Shown: positions 8,343-16,915, counted from the stretch's first letter. The stretch is DNA of 39,617 nucleotides from Nitrospirota bacterium (GCA_024275955.1 JAJRYD010000029.1:68500-108116), one strand, 5' to 3'. Numbers and translations: made by a program. Notes: generated by a model not told the origin, from the letters alone.

Positions 8343-8863
8343 CGGATAACGAGAAAGAAAAAAAGAGATGGCCGGAGGAAAAGTCGGACTTTAGGTCTCC
8401 TTGGGTTTGGGGGATAGGCACGCTGTTTTTACTTTTTATGTCTGTCGAAGTTTATATGGTCATAACCGCTATAGCGGCAAAACCAGACCTCGTAACGAAC
8501 GATTACTACGAGCGCGGGCAAAGCTTTACCGAAAGGTCAAAGCTAAAAAGCGAAACTATCCAAAAGCTCGGCTGGGAGATGAATTTTACCGTCGGCGAGA
8601 TAATAGTGGATGAGCCTGCACGCTTATCATTGTCTATCACTTCCAAAGGCGATGCCATAGATGTCGGTGAGGTCTTTTTGTTCGTCTACCGCCCTTCCAA
8701 CGCTAAGAAAGATTTTAAAAGGCAGATGGAGAAAGCTACAGAAGGTAACTATCAGGCAGAATTGACATTTGACGAGCCGGGGTATTGGGATGTTATCGCG
8801 GTGGCCAGACGCGATGGAAAAGAGGCAGACGTGGCAAGACGTATATATGTAAAAAGCGATTAG
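8339..8863 (+). CDS. ccoH: cbb3 oxidase assembly protein CcoH (FixH)
   Basis: A 174-residue single-span membrane protein of the FixH family, needed for stable cbb3 assembly. A basic cytoplasmic tail (EKEKKRWPEEKS) precedes the family motif SPWVWGIGTLFLLFMSVEVYM. It is followed by KPDLVTNDYYERGQSF, which matches the FixH consensus in which a YY pair follows the membrane span. The remainder is a periplasmic beta domain ending in GYWDVIAVARRDG. It starts by 4-base overlap with ccoG and precedes ccoI by 9 bases, the standard ccoGHIS order. Confidence 0.93.
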   Translation: MTDNEKEKKRWPEEKSDFRSPWVWGIGTLFLLFMSVEVYMVITAIAAKPDLVTNDYYERGQSFTERSKLKSETIQKLGWEMNFTVGEIIVDEPARLSLSITSKGDAIDVGEVFLFVYRPSNAKKDFKRQMEKATEGNYQAELTFDEPGYWDVIAVARRDGKEADVARRIYVKSD

Positions 8864-8872
8864 AATGAGCGG

Positions 8873-11323
8873 ATGAAGGAGTCAGCCTGCTACCATTGCG
8901 GTCTTCCTGTTCCTCAGTCGGGTACGGTTGCCGGCAGTATTAACGGCGTGGACAGGCTCTTTTGCTGTGAAGGATGCAAGTCTGTTTCATCTGTCATACA
9001 CGAGGCTGGGCTGGAAGGCTTTTACGGCAGAGTTCCAGATGATATAAGCCTCGCACTTCCTTTACAGGCAACCGCTCAAGCCGATATATATGATATAGAT
9101 GAGTTGCAGTCCGAATTTGCCGATACCAGCTCCGATATACGGGAGGTGACTCTCCTTGTCGAGGGGATGCACTGCGCCGCCTGTGTGTGGCTTATCGAGA
9201 AGGTTTTGGAAAAAGCAGAAGGAACCAAAGAGGGGAGGGTGAATCTTGCCGCTAAGAAGCTTCGTGTCAGGTGGGACAACAGCACAACGAAGCTTTCCGA
9301 AATAATCAAAAAGGTCGCCTCGGTTGGATACTCGTCTGTTCCATACACAGCTAGCGCGGCGATGGAGGAAGCTGAGAGTTCCAGGAGAAGTTCACTTTTT
9401 CGTATCGGCTTTTCAGGTTTTGCCGCCATGAATATGATGTGGATATCTATTGCATTGTGGACAGGTGCCGGCGATGGCGAATACCGTGATTTTTTCAGGA
9501 TTATAGGGATGTTTCTCTCGTTCTTTACGCTTGCCTACTCCGGCTACCCGTTTTTTAAAAATTCTTTTTTGGGGCTAAAAAGCTTTTATCTGACTATGGA
9601 CCTTCCGATAGTAATAGGCGCGCTTTCTGTATTTTTTTACTCTTCCTACATAACACTTCTTTCGCCGGATAGCGGTGAAGTTTATTTCGACACGGTGGTC
9701 GCGCTTATATTTATTATCCTCATAGGCCGGCATCTTGAAACATCTTCCAGAGCTATGGCGATGGATGCCGCAGGACGGCTTATGCAACTCCAGCCAAAAG
9801 TTGCCACAGTTTTAAGAGATCGGCTGGAGTCAGCAGTACATGTAAAAACCGTAAAGAAAGGCGAAACTATTTTAATAAGGCCGGGCGAGCGTATAGCGCT
9901 TGATGCCGAAGTTATCAGCGGAGAGAGTGATGTCGATGAATCTATCGTAACCGGCGAGTCGAAAATGGTTAAAAAGTCTGTCGGCAGTCTGCTGGTGGCG
10001 GGAGCTATGAATGGAAACGGGTCATTAACCGCAAAGGTTGTAAACGCTCTCCCCAACGGTACGCTTAGCAAAATGGCAAAGCTTATAGACGAAGCGCAAA
10101 CCAGCAAAGCACCTACCGAGCGTATAGCGGAGAAGATCGTGCCGTGGTTTATAGCGGCAACCATCTCTGCATCGGTAGTTACTTTTTATCTATGGTATGG
10201 AGAAGGGCTAGAGACCGCGCTTTTGACCGCTGTTTCGGTGTTGATAATAACATGTCCGTGCGCTCTCGGTCTTGCCACTCCGATGGCTGTAACGGCTGGC
10301 ATGAGGCTTGGCTCCCGTATAGGGGTGCTTGTAAAAAACGGAGCCGCGATAGAGATTTTGTCGACTGTCGACAGGTTTATATTCGATAAAACCGGAGCAT
10401 TGACCGAAGGGAAAATGAGCGTAATAGAAATAAAAACCTTTAACGGTTTTTTAGAAAAGGAGCTTCTTTTAGTTTCGGCTTCTGTCGAATCGCATTCCGA
10501 ACACAATATAGCGAAGGCTGTAGTCCGCGCCGCCAAAGCTGAAAATATCGGCATTCTTATATCCGATATAAAAAGTTTTAAGGCGGCTCAAGGGTACGGC
10601 GTTACGGCTGTCTTTGGTGAACGAAAGGTAGTTATAGGCTCTAGAGAATGGATGGATAAGCATGATGTTTTGACTGATGGAATGTATCTGACAGAATATT
10701 TTTCTAAAGGCCGAACGGTGGTTTTTTGCGCTATCGAAGGAAAACTGGCAGGGCTGTTTGTGCTGGGCGATAGACTAAGAGATGGCTCGCTGGAGGTGAT
10801 TGATTTTTTACGCAAAGAACATCTAAAAATTTCTATCTTAACCGGCGATGTAAAAGAGGTGGCGGAGCATGTCGCAAGTTCGCTTCATCTTTCTGGTTCA
10901 AACGAGGTAGAGATAAAAAGCGGAATGAAACCAGAGGAGAAGTACTTCAAAGTGGCGCAGTATCAAGAGGAGGGGAATGAAAGGGTGGTTATGATAGGTG
11001 ACGGGGTGAACGACGCTCCGGCACTGGTAAAGGCAGATGTAGGGATAGCTATTAGTTCGGGTGCGGACGTTTCGGTTCAAAGCGCGGATATGATTATCAC
11101 CGGAGGATCGCTTCAAAAGCTTGTTAAAGCGGTAAAACTTTCCAGAGCTACCACTGCAGTGATAAGACAGAATATCGCGATTTCGCTGGTATATAATATC
11201 GTTTTGGTTCCTATGGCGGTTATGGGGCTTATCACCCCGGTGTTTGCCGCCATTATTATGCCTCTTAGCTCGCTGACCGTTATAGGCAACACATTCCGAG
11301 TGAGGAAAGAAAAGCTGTTATGA
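8873..11323 (+). CDS. ccoI: Copper-translocating P-type ATPase CcoI (FixI), with altered catalytic motifs
   Basis: An 816-residue P1B ATPase that moves copper across the membrane for cbb3 maturation. It has an N-terminal cysteine domain (CYHCGLPVP and CCEGC), a heavy-metal-associated domain with GMHCAAC (C101, C104), eight membrane helices, TGES in the actuator domain, the CPC ion site at 461-463 and GDGVNDAPAL in the P domain. Two core motifs deviate. The phosphorylation motif reads DKTGALT at 505-511 instead of DKTGTLT. The nucleotide-domain SEHP motif reads SEHN (H544, N545). The phosphorylatable D505 and H544 are kept. ATG 8873 is preceded by only a weak ribosome site. The stop overlaps ccoS by 4 bases. 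Confidence 0.96.
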   Translation: MKESACYHCGLPVPQSGTVAGSINGVDRLFCCEGCKSVSSVIHEAGLEGFYGRVPDDISLALPLQATAQADIYDIDELQSEFADTSSDIREVTLLVEGMHCAACVWLIEKVLEKAEGTKEGRVNLAAKKLRVRWDNSTTKLSEIIKKVASVGYSSVPYTASAAMEEAESSRRSSLFRIGFSGFAAMNMMWISIALWTGAGDGEYRDFFRIIGMFLSFFTLAYSGYPFFKNSFLGLKSFYLTMDLPIVIGALSVFFYSSYITLLSPDSGEVYFDTVVALIFIILIGRHLETSSRAMAMDAAGRLMQLQPKVATVLRDRLESAVHVKTVKKGETILIRPGERIALDAEVISGESDVDESIVTGESKMVKKSVGSLLVAGAMNGNGSLTAKVVNALPNGTLSKMAKLIDEAQTSKAPTERIAEKIVPWFIAATISASVVTFYLWYGEGLETALLTAVSVLIITCPCALGLATPMAVTAGMRLGSRIGVLVKNGAAIEILSTVDRFIFDKTGALTEGKMSVIEIKTFNGFLEKELLLVSASVESHSEHNIAKAVVRAAKAENIGILISDIKSFKAAQGYGVTAVFGERKVVIGSREWMDKHDVLTDGMYLTEYFSKGRTVVFCAIEGKLAGLFVLGDRLRDGSLEVIDFLRKEHLKISILTGDVKEVAEHVASSLHLSGSNEVEIKSGMKPEEKYFKVAQYQEEGNERVVMIGDGVNDAPALVKADVGIAISSGADVSVQSADMIITGGSLQKLVKAVKLSRATTAVIRQNIAISLVYNIVLVPMAVMGLITPVFAAIIMPLSSLTVIGNTFRVRKEKLL

Positions 11324-11511
11324 GTGTGATTTACTGGCTTGTGCCTATAATGATTCTGGTTGGCGGGGTGGCTGTGCTTATGCTTTTTTGGTCGGTTAAA
11401 AGCGGGCAGTATGACGATTTGGAAGGCTCTTCAAACAGAATTTTGATGGACGATGACGACCCAAAACTTCCGTGGAACCAAAAGCAAAAAGAGGACGAAG
11501 AAGACAGATAG
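11320..11511 (+). CDS. ccoS: cbb3 oxidase maturation protein CcoS
   Basis: A 63-residue single-span membrane protein. After the helix (about 4-26) comes FWSVKSGQYDDLEG and then NRILMDDDDP, the diagnostic CcoS pattern of a charged DDLEG turn and an acidic stretch. CcoS is needed to insert cofactors into cbb3 oxidase. It overlaps the end of ccoI (ATGA) and closes the ccoGHIS group. Its stop lies one base from the end of a convergent gene on the other strand. Confidence 0.94.
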   Translation: MSVIYWLVPIMILVGGVAVLMLFWSVKSGQYDDLEGSSNRILMDDDDPKLPWNQKQKEDEEDR

Positions 11512-11512
11512 C

Positions 11513-12187
11513 CTACATCTCCATCATAAAGCGGTCAAAGAGAGCTGTTGATTTTAAGATTAACAAAAGCCCGTACAAAGCCATTGCGGCCGCCGCTACT
11601 TTTATGAAGCGGTTGCGAACCGAAGGCTCTATCCGTTTTACCGTCCATGCCACCCCGAAAAGCCACGGCACAGTGCCAAGCCCGAAAAGAAACATTATGG
11701 CGACGCTGTGGAAGATGTCGGCTTTTTCGAGAGCTATAGCTAGGGCCGAGTAGACAAGCCCGCAGGGAAGGAGGCCGTTAAAAATTCCGAGCAGTATCCA
11801 GTAATAAATGGAGCCTTCCTTTTGCGTTCCTTTCAAGACGGATGATGGGATTTTTAAAAATTTTGAAAGGAAGCCGAATTTTTCCGGTATCCAGCCGCCT
11901 ACTTGAATAGCCAAAAAGGTTATCGAAACCCCAGCTATAAGAGAGAGCATTTTTTGGCCGTTGGCAAAGAGGTTGGACTTTAGAAAAACAATGCCGATGG
12001 TGGTTGCCGCTATCCCGAGAAAAATATAGGTAGCGACCCTTGAAAGCTGATAGAGGGCTATACCGGGCCAAGATATACGGCCGCTCCCGATAGAAACTGA
12101 CGCGACAATTCCGCCGCACATTCCAACGCAGTGAAACCCGCCCAAAAAACCTAGCAAAAATGGTGGAACATACTCGTACAACGCCAT
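11513..12187 (-). CDS. TauE/SafE (UreH/DsbD_2-like) membrane protein next to the cbb3 cluster
   Basis: A 224-residue protein with six predicted membrane helices. Two family motifs stand out: GGFHCVGMCGG at about residues 16-26 and NGLLPCGLVYSALA near the middle. The HC-x2-MC arrangement could bind a metal. Members of this family (COG2836, often labelled sulfite exporter) are frequently found beside ccoGHIS and are suspected, not shown, to act in copper or cytochrome handling. ATG 12187 was chosen over an upstream TTG (12223) because it gives the family N-terminus. It is convergent with ccoS, with a single base between the stops, so it is transcribed separately. Confidence 0.8.
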   Translation of the reverse strand: MALYEYVPPFLLGFLGGFHCVGMCGGIVASVSIGSGRISWPGIALYQLSRVATYIFLGIAATTIGIVFLKSNLFANGQKMLSLIAGVSITFLAIQVGGWIPEKFGFLSKFLKIPSSVLKGTQKEGSIYYWILLGIFNGLLPCGLVYSALAIALEKADIFHSVAIMFLFGLGTVPWLFGVAWTVKRIEPSVRNRFIKVAAAAMALYGLLLILKSTALFDRFMMEM

Positions 12188-12612
12188 AAAAAACCTAACG
12201 CTGGATAAATTAAAACTGTTCAAAACAGTCTTACATAGATAAGCGAAATAATGAAAGCCTGTTTAACGCTTGGTCGCGCGTCAATTTGAGTTTCAGTCGC
12301 TTCCCATCCTTTAACTTCGCTCGTAGAAGCTGATAGGGAGTGAAAAGCTTCGGAAACTTGCTTTTGTGAAAGAGGGGCTAAGGTGTGACGCCACTTGTTG
12401 AGACTGTTGTCAAAACCGATAAATTCGATTTTGCTATAGATTGCCAATCTCTAACGGCTCTATTTTCGAAGAAGTTAAAAGATGAACCTTTCCTTAAAAT
12501 GCTCCAAAAGCTCTCTTGGAAATGGTCTCCTTTTAAGGTGTGGCACTTCTCCCGTATTTCCACTAAACTTAAGTTCTTTTTTAATTTTTCACTGGGGGAG
12601 AGGGGCTCTTTA
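12188..12612. other. Long intergenic region upstream of ctaA
   Basis: These 425 bases hold the divergent start regions of the TauE/SafE-like gene and ctaA. They also contain one copy of a dispersed repeat (12404-12523). The plus frame of ctaA stays open back to 12385 and short minus ORFs cross the repeat, but neither looks like protein. GGGGGAGAGGGG at 12594-12605 is the ctaA ribosome site. I could not place a confident promoter. Confidence 0.5.
12404..12523 (+). repeat. Dispersed intergenic repeat, copy A
   Basis: This 120-base stretch aligns with 20222-20339 at roughly three quarters identity by eye, with small indels. Shared blocks include GATTTTGCT, GCCAATCTCTAA and AGATGA followed by CTTTCC. 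Both copies lie on the plus strand, 90-250 bases upstream of the first gene of an operon. No terminal inverted repeats or coding capacity are evident. Confidence 0.7.
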
Positions 12613-13533
12613 ATGTCTGACACCATGTCGTCCAACAACAACATGTTTGCGCCAAAATTGCTTCTTGGCTCTACCATAGCTTTCACCTATGCGCTTTTAA
12701 TAATGGGAAACCTTGTAACTACAACAGGTTCTGGCCTCGATTGCCCAGACTGGCCTCTTTGCCACGGCTCCTTTAACCCTCCCAAACAGGTTGGGATATG
12801 GATAGAGTGGACACACAGGCTAATGGGCGGGATTGCCGGCATTCTGATAGCTGGTTCTATCATATATATGTTCAAGAAGGTTTCAGGAGCTGTCAAATTC
12901 CTTTTTAAGATGATTCTAGGTCTCTTGGTTACGGTTATCATTCTCGGCGGAGTGGTGGTTTTAATAGAGGCTCCTTTGCTCGATAACTTGGTGAGGATAG
13001 CGACTGTTTCGAGCCACATAATTATAGCGACGATTATCTTCACCAGCCTGATACTCGCCTTTAGGATGACATTTAAAAGCGGGGAGAGGACGGAAAAGGT
13101 TTATACCTTGTGGCTCTTCGGGCTTGTATCGTTTCAGGTTCTTTTGGGGATTCTCGTAAGGTATTCAAACTCTTCTCTCGCCTGTCCCGACTGGCCTCTA
13201 TGCCATGGGGCTATCTTTCCTCCATCTATGATGCCGGAAGTTCTTTTGCATTACACTCACCGGCTTTTTGCCTACACCGTATTCGGGCTTACCCTCTGGA
13301 AGCTGGTCAGCACCGTAAGATCCGGTGGCGAAAATAAGCTTATACATTCCATAACCTTCGGGCTGGTGCTTATGCAGGCAAGCATAGGCGTCTTTATAGT
13401 GCTTACCAAAATGTTCCTGCCGTTTCTTATCGCTCATGGAGCGGGAGCTTTCCTCATACTTGGATGGGTTGCCTTTCAGGCGGCGCCTTATCTTGTACTA
13501 CCCGGCGAAACGGCCGAGAGTCCGGCAGGCTGA
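12613..13533 (+). CDS. ctaA: Heme A synthase (COX15/CtaA family)
   Basis: A 306-residue, eight-helix membrane enzyme that oxidises the methyl group at C8 of heme O to the formyl group of heme A. The two pseudo-symmetric halves each carry a heme-ligand histidine pair: H68 (in IEWTHR) and H135, then H216 (HYTHR) and H275. E65 corresponds to the essential glutamate of the family. Each half also contains CPDWPLCHG (C44/C50 and C191/C197), the cysteine pairs of bacterial CtaA. ATG 12613 follows a strong purine-rich ribosome site by about 8 bases; the upstream open frame has no family similarity. The last bases overlap ctaB. It opens the heme A/O and assembly operon. Confidence 0.94.
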   Translation: MSDTMSSNNNMFAPKLLLGSTIAFTYALLIMGNLVTTTGSGLDCPDWPLCHGSFNPPKQVGIWIEWTHRLMGGIAGILIAGSIIYMFKKVSGAVKFLFKMILGLLVTVIILGGVVVLIEAPLLDNLVRIATVSSHIIIATIIFTSLILAFRMTFKSGERTEKVYTLWLFGLVSFQVLLGILVRYSNSSLACPDWPLCHGAIFPPSMMPEVLLHYTHRLFAYTVFGLTLWKLVSTVRSGGENKLIHSITFGLVLMQASIGVFIVLTKMFLPFLIAHGAGAFLILGWVAFQAAPYLVLPGETAESPAG

Positions 13534-14423
13534 TGAAAAGTTCTTCACTGTTCGCAGGCTTTCCTATGACGAAAAAGTCTTTGACAGCTCTTTTTATGCT
13601 ACCAAAGCCGGGAATTGTGCTTCTTTCGCTGGTAGCAGGCTGGACAGGGGTTTATATAGGCTCTCACGGCCATCCCAGCCCTCATGTTGTTCTCTGGCTC
13701 TCTGTAGGTCTCGGTCTCGCTACTGCCGGAGCGGCGGTTATGAATAATGTTGTAGACAGAGATATAGATTCCGTAATGAAGAGGACGAAAGGGAGAACAT
13801 TACCGTCCGGCGCTATATCGCCAAGGAGTGCTTACTGGATAGGGGTTTTGATGATACTAAGCTCCCTTTTGGTCACTATGTACTACTTTGGAAGCTTGGT
13901 AACGATACTTACATGGATTGCGATATTCATATATGTTGTTCTCTATTCAATTTACCTTAAACGCACCACCCCGATGGCGACTCATATAGGAGGCTTATCC
14001 GGCGCGTTGCCGCCTCTTATAGGCTACGCCGCCGCGAATGGAAGCCTAGATGTTAATGCCTACATACTTTTTGCCATCATCGTTGTGTGGCAACAGCCTC
14101 ACTTCTGGGCGCTCGCCTTAAAGTATAAAGACGACTACGCGAGTGCCGGCGTTCCGATAATGCCGGTCTCGATGGGGGTAGAGGCAACGAAGGTCAGGCT
14201 GTTGTGGTGGACTGTCGGCCTTTTACCTATAGCAGTTTTGCCGTACTTTTCCGGAATGGCTGGCATATATTATCTGGTGGTCGCTGTACTGCTCTCTATT
14301 GTCTATATAGGGTTTACTGTTCGTTTTGTAATGTCCAACAAAGATAAGGAGATGTTCCTTTTTTTCTTTTCGATTTTTTACCTTGGAGTTCTGTTCGGCA
14401 CCATGGTTCTTGATATGACATAA
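13533..14423 (+). CDS. ctaB: Protoheme IX farnesyltransferase (heme O synthase)
   Basis: A 296-residue UbiA-superfamily membrane enzyme that attaches a farnesyl group to heme b to make heme O, the substrate of CtaA. The first aspartate-rich motif is NVVDRDIDSVMKRT with GRTLPSG after it. The second region contains KYKDDYASAGVPIMPV. QQPHFWALAL is a heme O synthase signature. ATG 13533 overlaps the ctaA stop; an internal ATG at 13566 would give a protein 11 residues shorter and also fits. Gene order ctaA-ctaB is the usual one for making heme A. Confidence 0.96.
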   Translation: MKSSSLFAGFPMTKKSLTALFMLPKPGIVLLSLVAGWTGVYIGSHGHPSPHVVLWLSVGLGLATAGAAVMNNVVDRDIDSVMKRTKGRTLPSGAISPRSAYWIGVLMILSSLLVTMYYFGSLVTILTWIAIFIYVVLYSIYLKRTTPMATHIGGLSGALPPLIGYAAANGSLDVNAYILFAIIVVWQQPHFWALALKYKDDYASAGVPIMPVSMGVEATKVRLLWWTVGLLPIAVLPYFSGMAGIYYLVVAVLLSIVYIGFTVRFVMSNKDKEMFLFFFSIFYLGVLFGTMVLDMT

Positions 14424-14444
14424 ACTTTTTTTACAGGAAAAAAT

Positions 14445-15764
14445 ATGCGAAACAGTTATACAGGCAGGTGGTTTATTCTTTCGGTGCTTTCTCTTGGAAT
14501 GGGGGGTGCGTTCGCGTTTCTTATAGGAATGAGCAGAATGCCGGGTGCCGCCGATTTTTTTCCGAGCAACTATTTTCAACGCGCGCTTGTTGGGCATGTC
14601 GATTTGGCGATACTGTGCTGGCTGATGATTTCGGCCATTGTCCTTTGGAGCTATCATCTAAAAGAAGCAGGCGCAAAGACAAGCTTTTGGGTAGGCTCTG
14701 CCGGTGTTTTTATGATTGCCGCGGCGGCACTGCCTGGAAGCGGAGAAGCTGTTCTTAATAACTATGTCCCTACAATAGTAAGCCCGCTCTTTTTTACGGG
14801 GCTTATGCTCTTCTTTGTCGCTTTTAGCGTAAATGTTTTCGGCTATCTAAAATATGTAAGGAGTGGTTTTCGTTCGGAAAGCATGGTCTACGACGCTATC
14901 TCCGTCTCACTTGTAATATCTCTGGTTATGATATTTTCTGTCGTAATATCGTTTGCCCTTCTTTGGTCAGATAGTTCCAATACGCAAGTTTACTTCGAAA
15001 AGATTTTCTGGACACCGGGTCATATTCAGCAGGTTCTCAACGGTGCTATGCTCATAATCGTTTGGTACGCGCTTCTTGGCAAAACTATAGAAAACGAGCC
15101 AGAATTTCCAAACTTTCTCAAAGTGGCAAACAAGATGCTTATACTCTCGACGATAACGATGCTGGGTATGCTGTTTTTGATGGATCCGCTTGATAGGGCC
15201 TCTAGGATAGGTTCTGAAGTTATATACGCGATAGGGCTTGGCATACCGCTTTTTATGCATATATGGAATATCCTAAAGCAATATAAGTTTGATAAATCGA
15301 AACCGGCATCGGTATCACTCTTAATCTCGATAATCATCTATCTCTTCGGTATTTTTATAGCCTACGGCGGCTTTGGAAACGACACAAGGGTACCGGCCCA
15401 CTACCACGGAGCGGTAACGGCATTGACGCTTGCTCTTATGGGCTTTGGGTATCATATGGTTAAAGAGTCGGGGGTGAAAATTTACTTCGAAAAGATAGCC
15501 CGCTCACAGCCGTATGTTTACGGGGTCGGCATGGTTATGTTTATAGCAGGTCTTTTCGTCTCCGGCCTTCATGGAGCGCCAAGAACAACACACGGAGTGG
15601 CATGGACAGACGACCCGATTGTGCTAGGCGCGATGACACTGATGGGAGTAGGCACGTTGCTGGCCGTCGCCGGCGGTATAATGTTCGTATTTTATATCGG
15701 TATAACGGTCATAAAGGAAAAAAGAGCAATGAGTGACAACGGCAATATGCCAAAGCCGGAGTAA
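14445..15764 (+). CDS. Orphan heme-copper oxidase subunit I-fold protein lacking two CuB histidines
   Basis: A 439-residue protein with about 12 membrane helices that aligns by eye with CcoN-type subunit I. H51 (ALVGHVD) and H321 match low-spin heme ligands. H319 (AHYHGA) matches the high-spin heme ligand. H193 (WTPGHIQQ) matches the first CuB histidine. Where the other two CuB histidines belong (SHH in CcoN at 257-259) this protein reads LFL before MDPLDRAS, so the pair is absent. There is also no tyrosine four residues after H193. It therefore probably binds two hemes but no normal CuB. A good ribosome site (AGGA) precedes ATG 14445, 21 bases after ctaB. It has no subunit II partner here. 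Roles such as heme chaperone, sensor, quinol or NO chemistry are all speculative. Confidence 0.8.
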   Translation: MRNSYTGRWFILSVLSLGMGGAFAFLIGMSRMPGAADFFPSNYFQRALVGHVDLAILCWLMISAIVLWSYHLKEAGAKTSFWVGSAGVFMIAAAALPGSGEAVLNNYVPTIVSPLFFTGLMLFFVAFSVNVFGYLKYVRSGFRSESMVYDAISVSLVISLVMIFSVVISFALLWSDSSNTQVYFEKIFWTPGHIQQVLNGAMLIIVWYALLGKTIENEPEFPNFLKVANKMLILSTITMLGMLFLMDPLDRASRIGSEVIYAIGLGIPLFMHIWNILKQYKFDKSKPASVSLLISIIIYLFGIFIAYGGFGNDTRVPAHYHGAVTALTLALMGFGYHMVKESGVKIYFEKIARSQPYVYGVGMVMFIAGLFVSGLHGAPRTTHGVAWTDDPIVLGAMTLMGVGTLLAVAGGIMFVFYIGITVIKEKRAMSDNGNMPKPE

Positions 15765-15970
15765 ATCAGTTACAGAATGCCATCCGGCTAATGGCTGTTG
15801 TCTTCATCTGCCGTAGCATCCTTTACTAGGCTAGATTGCGGCGGCTCCGGTTTTTGCTGTTTGTATTGCTATTGTTTAAATCGCTACCGCCGGCTTTTAG
15901 CAGATGATATGATTCCCCATACAAGAATTTTATTCGCACTGGTAACAAAAGGTTTGGAGAAGCGGAGTAG
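15765..15970. other. 206-base gap before the ABC exporter genes
   Basis: No gene is seen here. Two GC-rich half-sites (CGGCGG near 15840 and CCGCCG near 15890) form an imperfect inverted repeat that spans an AT-rich centre. GGAG at 15964-15967 is the ribosome site of the next gene. Whether the downstream genes are read through from ctaA or have their own promoter is not clear. Confidence 0.35.
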
Positions 15971-16915
15971 ATGGATGCTGTTCGTATAAGCGGGTTGCGC
16001 CACAGCTATCCAAAGACAGATACCGAGGTTCTAAAAGGGATATCTCTTTCCGTGCCGGAACGGTTGATTTTTGGGTTTCTTGGCCCCAACGGCTCGGGCA
16101 AGACAACACTCTTTAAAATTCTTTCCACGCTTTTTGTTTCTACCTCTGGTTCGGTCGAAGTTTTTGGTATTAATACCAGCAGGAATCCTTACGAAGCCCG
16201 CAAGCTTATAGGAACGGTTTTCCAGTTTCCAAGTATAGATTTAAAGCTGACGGTAGATGAAAACCTCCGGCACCACGGTCATCTTTACGGCATGAGAGGC
16301 GAAGAGCTTAACTCACGAATAGATGAGCAGGTAGAGCGGTTCGGGCTTTTGGAAAAGCGGGCTGAATTTACCGGAAAACTTTCCGGTGGACAGCGTAGAC
16401 GGGTAGAGCTTGCTAAGGGGATGATACATTCTCCAAAGCTTCTTATTATGGACGAGCCGTCCACAGGGCTGGACCCAAGCGCGCGCCTCTCTTTGTGGGA
16501 GACACTTTGCGAATTGAAAGAGAGTAGCGGCGTAACAATTCTGCTTACCACGCACCTTATAACCGAGGCAGAAAAGTGCGACCGTCTTGCCATTCTTAAC
16601 AAAGGGGAGATAATCGCCAGCGGTTCGCCCAAAAAGCTTAAAGGCGAGATAGGCGGGGATATCTTGACAGTCTCCAGTCATTCGCCGTTAGAGTTCATAA
16701 GCAGGTATAAAGAAAAGTACGGTGGTAATCCGGTTCAGCTTAACGGGAAGGTAAGAGTGGAGCATGAAAACGGATACCGCCTAGTACCGGAACTTGTAGA
16801 TGCTTTTCCTGACCTTGTCGATAGCATCACCTATGGCAAACCTACCTTAGAAGATATTTTTGCGCTCCGTACCGGACGTTCTTTCTGGAGCGGCGGGGCA
16901 GATAAAAATGAGTAA
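15971..16915 (+). CDS. ABC transporter ATP-binding protein (ABC-2 type exporter)
   Basis: A 314-residue ATPase of the DrrA/NodI/CcmA-like group. Walker A is GPNGSGKTT (about 38-46), followed by a Q-loop in VFQFP, signature LSGGQRRR, Walker B LLIMDEPSTGLD and the switch histidine in LTTHL. The extra C-terminal domain (about 225-314) contains PTLEDIFALRTGR, usual in ABC-2 ATPases. It energises the permease encoded next, with which it overlaps by 8 bases. Linkage to ctaA, ctaB and a DUF420 gene suggests a role in cytochrome oxidase biogenesis, but the substrate is unknown. Confidence 0.9.
   Translation: MDAVRISGLRHSYPKTDTEVLKGISLSVPERLIFGFLGPNGSGKTTLFKILSTLFVSTSGSVEVFGINTSRNPYEARKLIGTVFQFPSIDLKLTVDENLRHHGHLYGMRGEELNSRIDEQVERFGLLEKRAEFTGKLSGGQRRRVELAKGMIHSPKLLIMDEPSTGLDPSARLSLWETLCELKESSGVTILLTTHLITEAEKCDRLAILNKGEIIASGSPKKLKGEIGGDILTVSSHSPLEFISRYKEKYGGNPVQLNGKVRVEHENGYRLVPELVDAFPDLVDSITYGKPTLEDIFALRTGRSFWSGGADKNE

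Noticed and set aside
9575-10164. Minus-strand frames opposite ccoI (for example 9682-10164)
   Set aside because: Shadows of a long, clearly recognised ATPase gene.
12220-12447. Minus-strand frame starting MAIYSKI, with a counterpart at 20047-20265
   Set aside because: Only the first few residues agree because both start in the repeat; the rest diverges completely, so it is not a protein family.
12385-12612. N-terminal extension of ctaA by 76 codons
   Set aside because: The extension reads through the dispersed repeat, has no family similarity, and a strong ribosome site precedes ATG 12613.
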